Of a stretch of 64,000 nucleotides of DNA, positions 1 through 6,858 are shown piece after piece (position 1 is the stretch's first letter; each line of letters starts with the position of its first letter). The stretch comes from JAFGDI01 sp963667715 (GTDB lineage: Bacteria > Planctomycetota > Phycisphaerae > Sedimentisphaerales > SM23-30), in contig OY763926.1 of NCBI GenBank assembly GCA_963667715.1, positions 2,914,001-2,978,000 of the forward strand. The letters are read 5' to 3'. A program made the position numbers and the translations under genes. The notes below the pieces were generated by a model. That model was not told the DNA's origin, did not search any database, and worked only from the letters and a program-made list of their open reading frames with translations.

Positions 1-89
1 GTACCAATAGCATATTTCCAAGCACAAAAACATATTATGCCGGAAAAAACGGCCTGAATTATAGTGTCAAGCGAAAGGAAACTCTAAGG

Positions 90-1109
90 TTGGATGCGTG
101 GATTAAGGATTTGATGGATGACTTAAAAACCGCTATGCGAAAAACAGAGTTTAGTGGTGTTGTTTCTTTGAATGGGCCGGATATTGATGAGTTCATCGAA
201 TGTCTTGGCTATCGTAATGTTGCGGAAAAGTTACATAACAATTCACAAACTCGTTTTGGGATAGCATCTGGGACGAAGCTTTTTACAGCTCTAGGGGTAG
301 GCAGGCTCATTGATAAAGGTGCTCTTTCTTTTGATACCAAAGTTGCTGATATAGATAAAAGCTATTGCGGATTTGTGGATCCAGAGGCAACTATTAAAGA
401 GCTACTAACACATACTTCTGGAATTTTTGACTATTTAGATGAAGATGTTATTGAAGATTACGATAATTTTTTTGTAAAAATTCCCTGGAACAAACTAGAA
501 TGCCCTACTGATTATTTCCCTTTATTTGAATTTGAGAATAAGAAATTCAATCATGGAGAAAGATTTTCATATTCAAATGGAGGCTATGTCTTTTTGGGGA
601 TCGTGATCGAGAAGATAACGAAAATGAAATTTGCAGATTATATGAAGCAGGAAGTTCTTGGGCCAGGTAAAATGGGTAGAAGTGGTTTTTTTGCTTTTAA
701 TGATTTGCCACACAATACAGCTCTTGGGTATAAAAAAGACACTACACAAACCAACATTTATAATCTGCCGATACGTGGAGGTGGTGATGGAGGTTTGTAT
801 ACTACCTATGAAGATCTGGAGAGTTTTTGGGATAGCCTATTTAGTTTTGAGATTTTATCTCCTGAGCTGACAAAAGCGTTTTTGGAGACCTCATACCGTT
901 TTAATGAAAAGAATGGGTATGGATGTGGTATCTACAAACGGTGTGATGATTCTATATTTAAAATTGTAGGCGTGGATGCCGGGGTTGGGTTTGAGTCGGT
1001 ATACCTGCCGCAGAAACAGGTTACCATTAGCGTTATTAGTAATGTATCTGGGGGAGAACAGGCCGTCAGAGAAGTCATTAGGAATCATCTGTCCAGGATT
1101 TTCATTTAA
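90..1109 (+). CDS. Serine hydrolase of the class C beta-lactamase fold (start uncertain, maybe 5'-partial)
   Basis: The protein has the hallmarks of the beta-lactamase/D-alanyl carboxypeptidase-like serine hydrolases: an SxxK motif (S60-G-T-K63), a HTSGI motif near residue 108 and a Y161-S-N163 motif. Members act as esterases, peptidases or penicillin-binding proteins; the substrate cannot be read from the sequence. The TTG at 90 follows a fair ribosome binding site (aaggaaa and taagg just upstream), giving 339 aa without a signal peptide. However, the same frame stays open back to the window edge, so the true start may lie outside and the N-terminus could be missing. It ends shortly before a repeated cassette. 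Family assignment is secure; role unknown. Confidence 0.8.
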   Translation: MDAWIKDLMDDLKTAMRKTEFSGVVSLNGPDIDEFIECLGYRNVAEKLHNNSQTRFGIASGTKLFTALGVGRLIDKGALSFDTKVADIDKSYCGFVDPEATIKELLTHTSGIFDYLDEDVIEDYDNFFVKIPWNKLECPTDYFPLFEFENKKFNHGERFSYSNGGYVFLGIVIEKITKMKFADYMKQEVLGPGKMGRSGFFAFNDLPHNTALGYKKDTTQTNIYNLPIRGGGDGGLYTTYEDLESFWDSLFSFEILSPELTKAFLETSYRFNEKNGYGCGIYKRCDDSIFKIVGVDAGVGFESVYLPQKQVTISVISNVSGGEQAVREVIRNHLSRIFI

Positions 1110-1138
1110 CTGTGTAAATGGTACTATTGTAGCGTTGG

Positions 1139-1160
1139 GAGACGCAATATTTTGCGTCTC
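1139..1160. repeat. GAGACGCAA palindromic repeat, copy 1
   Basis: Perfect 9-bp arms GAGACGCAA and TTGCGTCTC around TATT, followed by the conserved TACGGGAG tail. It belongs to a dispersed family with seven intact copies in the window (also 3789, 6648, 9375 and three at 26265-26364). Here it lies between the stop codons of two convergent genes, where the hairpin could limit read-through. Confidence 0.85.
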
Positions 1161-1185
1161 TACGGGAGCGGAGGATTTGACGGTT

Positions 1186-1632
1186 TTATAGTACTTTTAA
1201 CTGGGGTGGGAGATCGTCTCTTGATAGTTGGTCGTCACAAGCTTCTAATGAGGTATCGTTAAAAGCACCATCTTCGAGCATATCAGCTATCTTGATAAAA
1301 TATCTAGCCGCCCTGTCACTACAATATCGCTGGGAGCTATCAGGATACAGAGCGGCATAATACCAGCAGTAGCGAATCGCAACCGCAACCGCAGAGTTTG
1401 TATGGTCGGCAGTTTCGAGCTCGAACCATTGGCTTTCGCCGTTAGAGGGGTCTACGACCAGCCGGCAAATGATATATGCAGCATTATTATTGCTTACAAA
1501 ACACCGCTGTTTATTATAGATGCTAGAGCCACCGCATAAATCCTGGCCATTCAATGCCTGAATACTACGATAATTCCAGCCAGTGCCGAAGGGCAGACCG
1601 AACATCGATTTAATTATGTTAAATAGCTTCAT
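1186..1632 (-). CDS. Hypothetical Cys-containing 148-aa protein, copy A
   Basis: I do not recognise this family. The product is a soluble 148-aa protein without signal peptide or membrane segment. It has cysteines at about 33, 44, 56, 89, 104 and 132, a helical central part rich in aromatic residues and Ala, and an acidic C-terminal third. A second copy (3836-4282) differs at only seven residues (14, 24, 56, 71, 123, 125, 128); about five of the roughly dozen nucleotide differences in the ORF are silent, compatible with weak purifying selection but also with recent duplication. No convincing Shine-Dalgarno precedes the ATG. The leader holds a hairpin shared by both copies. It could be the cargo of a small mobile cassette, or a real gene duplicated by recombination. 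Confidence 0.6.
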   Translation of the reverse strand: MKLFNIIKSMFGLPFGTGWNYRSIQALNGQDLCGGSSIYNKQRCFVSNNNAAYIICRLVVDPSNGESQWFELETADHTNSAVAVAIRYCWYYAALYPDSSQRYCSDRAARYFIKIADMLEDGAFNDTSLEACDDQLSRDDLPPQLKVL

Positions 1633-1789
1633 GATGACTTATTATATCTTGAATAATGGTTGGGTTAAATAACTTTTATACCGGTTATATTTTTTGAGCT
1701 GGAGGTAATTAGCCAGCTCGAAATAGAGCGAACGTAAATGCTTATTATTACTAGATTTACAAAAACGACTCCTGACACCTTTTATTTAG

Positions 1790-2536
1790 ACTGGTGAAAG
1801 AGGGAAGTTATTTTGACGCAAGGATGCGAGGATTTTGAGGATAAGATAGAAAAGACTGTTTCTCGCAGAGCACGCGGAGGCGCAGAGGGATGGTTTGAAA
1901 GTAAGGAAGAAGACTAAAGAACCGGCTGGAAAGCCGGAACTCCTGCGCAGAGGGATGGTTGGCGATTGGGGGTTGGTTTGAGATGTTGGTGTTGAGAAGA
2001 GCTTTTGGGTGGGGATTAGAGGATGAGAGGATGATTGAGATGGTAAGATTTGATATTATGGAATGGGCATTTCTCTTACAAGAGGTATATCTATTAATAA
2101 TAATTATTACGTAGTATTTATCATAAAAGCGAAAATAAATATTTTACTTTTTTTAACAACAATCTTTAAACCATGAAATTAACATAGCTCTAGCAAGATA
2201 AGCAAGTAAAGTTCATATAAAGCGACATACAGCCTCATATCATGATAATAATTATTATACACATATTTAAACTTGTTTTATGCAACAATGTCCCCTCCAG
2301 CATTAATTGCAAAATAATGTTGAAACCAAAAGTAATATTCTATAGAATAATTGAATATTTGGGAGCTATACTTAGACTTTTGTTTTATAAAATTCTAGTG
2401 TAGAAAATAACTTTAATTTTATGGGTGTGGTATCTTTTTCTATAGCTTATATCGTTCTTATATATAATTGGCTAAAACTAATTTTAAATTAAACATAGAT
2501 ATAAATTACCTGCCCATGCAGAAATGGAGAATGTAC
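1790..2536. other. Intergenic region: repeat debris, then AT-rich leader
   Basis: No gene seen. Positions 1810-1990 hold fragments of low-complexity repeats (gcgcagaggg, gacgcaaggatgcgagg, a GCCGG-rich stretch) typical of dispersed intergenic repeats. From about 2040 to 2530 the DNA becomes strongly AT-rich and probably carries the promoter and leader of the PEP-CTERM gene, but I cannot place a single convincing promoter. Confidence 0.5.
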
Positions 2537-3436
2537 ATGAAAAATAAAGTTTTATGTATGCTGTTAACAATTGCTGTATCTTGTGCCGGCACAGCAAAAG
2601 CAACGTCAGTGATCATGGAAGGTGATTATATCAGAACAGCAGTAAGTGATAACGGTACATTAGGATATGGCAATAACACACGTCCTGGTATTGTCCATGA
2701 TGTAACAGGTACTGGCAACTTTCCTACTGATGATTATTTAACACCTGGAGTACCGTGGGAAATATTCTCGGTTAAGACTGATCAAACAGGTATCAAATGC
2801 AATAACAACTCTGGTAATACATGTCAAATAGGCAATGATATATTAACCGACCTTAGCAGTAGCAGTACTTATGACCATTATGTTAACTGGACTGGTTTTG
2901 TCACTGGTGCTTTCGAAGTTTCAAATGACTATTTCTTTAACGACGGTGATGAGCGTATTAGTATACAGACAACAATCACAGCGTTAAATGACTTGACAAA
3001 TGTATCCTTTGCCAGAGCAATTGACCCGGATCAGGACTCTTATAATTATCACAGCGCTTATACAATAAATGGTCGCGGCACTTTGGAACTGGCACCAGAA
3101 GACTGGGTTCATTCAGAAGGTCCACATTCAGGCTTGACCTTAGGATTATATTCTGAGTCAGATGTATTACATAATACAGGTATTACACGTTGGACAATAG
3201 ATCCTACATCATACCTAGCAGGTACAAATAGTGGCTATGGCGATAATACAATTGGTATTGGTTTTAATATTGGAACACTAAACACTGGCGAATCAATTAC
3301 TCTTGATTATCACTACGTATTAGGAGATTCACTTGAGAATGTTGACATTCCTAATACTGTACCAGCACCAGGTGCATTGCTTTTGGCTGGACTTGGAACT
3401 GGAATTGCGGGAAGAATTCGCAGACGCAATGTTTGA
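2537..3436 (+). CDS. PEP-CTERM sorted exported protein
   Basis: The ATG at 2537 has GGAGA seven bases upstream and begins a clear signal peptide (MKNKVLCMLLTIAV...GTAKA). The C-terminus shows the PEP-CTERM sorting signal in its VPAPGA form: VPAPGALLLAGLGTG, a hydrophobic stretch and a closing RIRRRN basic cluster. Such proteins are exported by Sec and processed by an exosortase (EpsH/XrtA type); no exosortase lies in the window. The middle 250 residues are Asn/Asp/Thr/Gly-rich and beta-strand-like with no known enzymatic motif; a surface or matrix role is likely. A strong terminator follows. Longer in-frame starts exist upstream (2468) but would bury the signal peptide. The gene sits between the two 658-bp repeats. 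Confidence 0.85.
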   Translation: MKNKVLCMLLTIAVSCAGTAKATSVIMEGDYIRTAVSDNGTLGYGNNTRPGIVHDVTGTGNFPTDDYLTPGVPWEIFSVKTDQTGIKCNNNSGNTCQIGNDILTDLSSSSTYDHYVNWTGFVTGAFEVSNDYFFNDGDERISIQTTITALNDLTNVSFARAIDPDQDSYNYHSAYTINGRGTLELAPEDWVHSEGPHSGLTLGLYSESDVLHNTGITRWTIDPTSYLAGTNSGYGDNTIGIGFNIGTLNTGESITLDYHYVLGDSLENVDIPNTVPAPGALLLAGLGTGIAGRIRRRNV

Positions 3437-3483
3437 GAAACAAATATAATAGTATAGAATAATTAGCTTTCAAATATGAGATT

Positions 3484-3523
3484 ACAGGCATAGGCTCACA
3501 ACGAGTTTATGCCTGTTTTTTTT
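3484..3523 (+). terminator. Rho-independent terminator after the PEP-CTERM gene
   Basis: Stem CAGGCATA (3485-3492) pairs with TATGCCTG (3508-3515), followed by eight T residues, 48 bases after the stop codon. Confidence 0.8.
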
Positions 3524-3781
3524 CTGATAGGATTGGGAAGAGGATTTGACAGGACTTTTCGGGAGATCAATTGGGATGTGAGTGAAATTTGTGTGTACTG
3601 TACTTACCCGGATAGCGTGGGGCGGGAAAATTTTTGACGCAGAGACGCAAAGGGTTGTTGGATATGGGTTTGGGATGGATTTAATATGGGGGAAACGGAC
3701 TGGCACAGACTGGCACGGACGGGTGACGGTGTGTATGGTGGTTGGTTTGGGTATGTTATTTTGTGGTTTGAGAGGAGGCAG
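3524..3781. other. Intergenic region with degenerate repeats
   Basis: No convincing gene. GT-rich low-complexity DNA with a gacgcagagacgcaaagg fragment near 3640 and a short direct repeat (actggcacagactggcacgga, near 3699). Short open frames here have no ribosome binding site and no protein-like composition. Confidence 0.5.
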
Positions 3782-4439
3782 GCGTTGGGAGACGCAATAT
3801 TTTGCGTCTCTACGGGAGCGGAGGATTTGACGGTTTTAGAGTACTTTTAGCTGGGGTGGGAGATCGTCTCTTGATAGTTGGTCGTCACAGGCTTCTAATG
3901 CGGTATCGTCAAAATCACCATCTTCGAGCATATCAGCTATCTTGATAAAATATCTGGCCGCCCTGTCACTACAATATCGCTGGGAGCTATCAGGATACAG
4001 AGCGGCATAATACCAGCAGTAGCGAATCGCAACCGCAACCGCAGAGTTTGTATGGTCGGCAGTTTCGAGATCGAACCATTGGCTTTCGCCGTTAGAGGGA
4101 TCTACGACCAGACGGCGAATGATATATGCAGCATTATTATTGCTTACAAAACACCGCTGTTTATTATAGATGCTAGAGCCACCGCATAAATCCTGGCCAT
4201 TCAATGCCTGAACACTACGATAATTCCAGCCAGTGCCGAAGGACAGACCGAACATCGATTTAATTATGTTAAATAGCTTCATGATGACTTATTATATCTT
4301 GAATAATACTTGGGTTAAATGACTTTTGTACCGGTTATATTTTTTGAGCTGGAGGTAATTAGCCAGCTCAAAATAGAATAAATGTAAACACTTATTATTG
4401 CTAGGTTTACAAAAACTACTCCTGACACCTTTTATTTAG
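3782..4439. repeat. 658-bp direct repeat, copy B
   Basis: Collinear with 1132-1789, including the palindrome at 3789-3810, the 148-aa ORF, the leader hairpin and the CTCCTGACACC end. Differences are scattered single-base changes, densest outside the ORF near the right end. Recombination between the two direct copies would delete the 2650 bp that include the PEP-CTERM gene. Confidence 0.9.
3836..4282 (-). CDS. Hypothetical Cys-containing 148-aa protein, copy B
   Basis: Paralogue of the ORF at 1186-1632: 141 of 148 residues identical, both ends and all gaps conserved. One of the changes replaces a cysteine (C56R), so that cysteine is not essential to whatever the protein does. No domain recognised, no signal peptide, no clear Shine-Dalgarno. 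That both copies remain open and full length argues that the frame is maintained, though the duplication may simply be too young for decay. Confidence 0.6.
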   Translation of the reverse strand: MKLFNIIKSMFGLSFGTGWNYRSVQALNGQDLCGGSSIYNKQRCFVSNNNAAYIIRRLVVDPSNGESQWFDLETADHTNSAVAVAIRYCWYYAALYPDSSQRYCSDRAARYFIKIADMLEDGDFDDTALEACDDQLSRDDLPPQLKVL

Positions 4440-4456
4440 GTTCAGTTTACAATAGG

Positions 4457-5017
4457 TTATCCTTTTTCCTTTAGATTACTACTACAGAATTTTGTTATTA
4501 GTTTTCCGTAAAACATAAGATATATCGCTATAATGCATTTAAGTAATATAGCAAAATAGCTAATTAACAAACCATCTAGTAAAGGTTCTGAAATAACATT
4601 ACAATTCACACCTATTGTCAAATTTATCTGACGAAGCAAACTAAAAAACGAATCTAGAAATAGATATAAACCGGCAAGTTTAGTCAAAATAGAAAAAACT
4701 CCATCTATAAATTCACCCTTTGGTATCAATATAATGGAAAGTAGCTTAACTGCATACTTACCACCAGATAATAAATATAAAACAACTGCTACCTTAATGA
4801 AATATTCAACTATTAAATAACATTTAACCTCAATCCTGACGCCAGGAGTAACTGACAAATAATCAGATATAAGTTTATCCGCGTCATATGTTAAAAACAT
4901 TTGATATAAAGCAAATGAAGAAAGGGCCAAACTAAAACAGGCAGTTACTAAGACCGGAAGATAAAGAACCCCCATAAATTTAGTTAAGCCTTTAACATTT
5001 ACATTCAAATCATTCAT
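4457..5017 (-). CDS. Hypothetical four-helix integral membrane protein
   Basis: I do not recognise the family. The product has about four hydrophobic segments (roughly residues 15-40, 65-90, 95-135 and 148-168 from the ATG) and a short basic cytoplasmic tail, so it should sit in the inner membrane. I chose the ATG at 5017; a TTG five codons upstream (5032) is an alternative and neither has a strong ribosome binding site. The base composition is AT-richer than the neighbouring genes, as in the intergenic DNA here. It stands alone, 17 bases beyond the end of repeat copy B. No functional motif is visible. Confidence 0.6.
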   Translation of the reverse strand: MNDLNVNVKGLTKFMGVLYLPVLVTACFSLALSSFALYQMFLTYDADKLISDYLSVTPGVRIEVKCYLIVEYFIKVAVVLYLLSGGKYAVKLLSIILIPKGEFIDGVFSILTKLAGLYLFLDSFFSLLRQINLTIGVNCNVISEPLLDGLLISYFAILLKCIIAIYLMFYGKLITKFCSSNLKEKG

Positions 5018-5102
5018 TACTATTTCTTTCAATTTGATATCAACAATTTATTTGTAATTATTCGTATTGAACCCATAATGTTTGCAAAGTACATTTTTTA
5101 GT

Positions 5103-5170
5103 TAAACCACAGAGCCCGCATAGCGGGGAATTTATCCGCCTGAGGCGGACAGAGAACACTGAGTTTTTTT
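5103..5170. repeat. Nested CACAGAG-type intergenic repeat
   Basis: A CCACAGAG...CAGAGAACACTGAG repeat of the kind scattered through many environmental genomes, interrupted by two short palindromes: CCCGCATAGCGGGG and TCCGCCTGAGGCGGA. The arrangement suggests a small palindromic element sitting inside an older repeat. Confidence 0.5.
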
Positions 5171-5273
5171 ATAGTTTTAATCTTGTATGCCGTCAACCAG
5201 TCTGGTTATATTAAAGTTTATTAACAGCCCGGTATCAATTTCTGCCAGTTTCATATAGGTTAATATCTGGGCT

Positions 5274-6509
5274 TTAGGAAGAAGGCTTGAGTTGCTTATT
5301 GAACATTTTGTTTGAGCGTTGCCAGAACTGGTTCATTATATCGTCGAGGTAAAATGGTCCACTTTGGAGGAACATTAGTGCTGAGATTTTGTTCTTTTTA
5401 TCGATATAGAAGAAGGTGTTATGTGGCGAACCGGCCCAGAATACTGTGCCGTTGGCGGCGTTTAGGCCGTGGGTATCGGTATCGGTAACCACGCCGATGC
5501 CGAGGCCGTAGCCAAGGCCAGGCTGGAAGCCGGGGATATCGCCGAGCTGGTCCTGGCACATCATATCTACGGTTTCTTGTTTTAGGATTGTTATGCCGTT
5601 ATATGTGCCGTTGTTTCTGATAGTTTCCATAATGGTAACCCAGTCGTTAGCAGATGTTAGCAGGCCGGGGTAGCTGTAATCCCAGCCGCCGCCGGCGGAG
5701 AGAGCTTTGGCACGTTTTCTAAACGGGCTAGTCTGCTGATCTTCGATACAAACAAGCTTATCATCTTTTAGTTCGTAGTGGTTAACAAGTCGCTTGAGGT
5801 TCTTATCGGAAATTACAAAGCTGGTATCAGATAACTTTAGCGGCTCGAAGATATGCTCTTTGCAATATTCATCAAGCGGCTGGCCGGAGAGCTTTTCGAT
5901 AATCAGTCCTAAGACATCAATTGAGAAGCCATATTCGAATTTTGTGCCGGGGTTATTGTCGAGCGGTATCTCGGCGAGGCACTGGACATATTCTTCTAGC
6001 GTGCCCTGCCAGTTGCGGAGCCTTTTTTGAGTGCCGATTTCACCTAGCCTTATCCCGGCGGTATGCCTGAGCAAGTCTCTGATAGTTGGCTGTCGCTTAG
6101 CAGGTTCGGTATCGTATTTATCTGAAAAAGTTCGATTGGCATTTGGTTTGAAGACCTGGATATTTTCAAATGCTGATATGAATTTTGATACAGGATCGTC
6201 GAGGTTGAACCTGCCCTGCTCCCAGAGCTGCAGTGCGGCGATAGCGCTGACGATCTTGGTCATGGAAGCGATTCGATATATGCCGTTTGGTCCGAGCGGT
6301 GTTTTCTTTTCGATATTGGAATAGCCGAACTGTTTGGAATATTCGACAATGCCATCTTTGAGGACGACAACGTGGACGCCGGAGATTCTGCCATTATCGA
6401 CTTTACCTTTGAAGAAACTGGTGAGGGTATCGTTTTCATATTCTGCGGCAAATAATTGAGCGGAAAATATCGGCAACAGAATCAGTAAGCATATACATCT
6501 AATAAGCAT
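5274..6509 (-). CDS. Secreted beta-lactamase-fold serine hydrolase
   Basis: The first 22 residues form a signal peptide (hydrophobic core LLILLPIFSAQLFAA). The mature part matches the class C beta-lactamase/esterase family: catalytic SxxK motif S82-M-T-K85, HTAGI near 149, and Y193-G-F-S in place of the classical Y-x-N. At 411 aa it has full family length. In planctomycetes and Verrucomicrobia such proteins are numerous and usually act as periplasmic esterases or peptidoglycan-related hydrolases rather than antibiotic resistance enzymes. It is transcribed alone, divergent from the GH2 gene at 6859. It is not closely similar to the serine hydrolase at 90-1109, which lacks a visible signal peptide. 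Confidence 0.88.
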   Translation of the reverse strand: MLIRCICLLILLPIFSAQLFAAEYENDTLTSFFKGKVDNGRISGVHVVVLKDGIVEYSKQFGYSNIEKKTPLGPNGIYRIASMTKIVSAIAALQLWEQGRFNLDDPVSKFISAFENIQVFKPNANRTFSDKYDTEPAKRQPTIRDLLRHTAGIRLGEIGTQKRLRNWQGTLEEYVQCLAEIPLDNNPGTKFEYGFSIDVLGLIIEKLSGQPLDEYCKEHIFEPLKLSDTSFVISDKNLKRLVNHYELKDDKLVCIEDQQTSPFRKRAKALSAGGGWDYSYPGLLTSANDWVTIMETIRNNGTYNGITILKQETVDMMCQDQLGDIPGFQPGLGYGLGIGVVTDTDTHGLNAANGTVFWAGSPHNTFFYIDKKNKISALMFLQSGPFYLDDIMNQFWQRSNKMFNKQLKPSS

Positions 6510-6858
6510 ACCATCTCCAATGTTTAATATTTAGCTAAACGTTCAAAAAGAGTGTATAAGTAACCAGAAACACATATACAAATATTAGCAATTCCATATG
6601 GTAATGCAAGAAATAATTCAGACATATGGTATAAGGCGGGGTGTTGGGAGACGCAAGATTTTGCGTCTCTACGTGGGGTCGGGGTGTTCTTTGATGGTGT
6701 TGGGATTGGGGTGAGAAATAATATTTTTACTATTTTGGTTAATAATTGGCAGTTATGTCATTAAATATTAGATTCGGTGAGTGCGGTTACGCACTTTTGA
6801 CTGTTCGTTATTTTACGACAGGAACTTCAGAAAGAGATATATCAGGAGATATTTGTTT
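6510..6858. other. Divergent intergenic region with palindromic repeat and small hairpin
   Basis: Carries one GAGACGCAA palindrome copy (6648-6669, arms GAGACGCAA/TTGCGTCTC followed by TACG) and a compact hairpin AGTGCG-GTTA-CGCACT at about 6780-6795, followed by TTT, in what should be the leader of the GH2 gene. Both flanking genes read away from this region, so it must hold two promoters, but I cannot fix them. Confidence 0.6.

Larger units (their letters stand above)
1132..1789. repeat. 658-bp direct repeat, copy A
   Basis: This stretch recurs at 3782-4439 with constant offset 2650 and no net insertion or deletion. It starts with the GAGACGCAA/TTGCGTCTC palindrome, contains a 148-aa minus-strand ORF and a leader hairpin (GAGCTGG/CCAGCTC, 1696-1719), and ends in a CTCCTGACACCTTTTATTTAG motif. 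That end motif resembles sequences I recall near REP-associated Y1 transposases (memory only). The two copies bracket the PEP-CTERM gene. Confidence 0.9.

Noticed and set aside
3482..3830. Short open frames of 74 and 82 aa between the PEP-CTERM gene and repeat copy B
   Set aside because: They run through a terminator and low-complexity repeats and have no ribosome binding site.
90..6509. Two beta-lactamase-fold proteins as antibiotic resistance genes
   Set aside because: SxxK and Tyr motifs define the wide serine hydrolase family; such genes are abundant in this phylum and nothing indicates lactam specificity.
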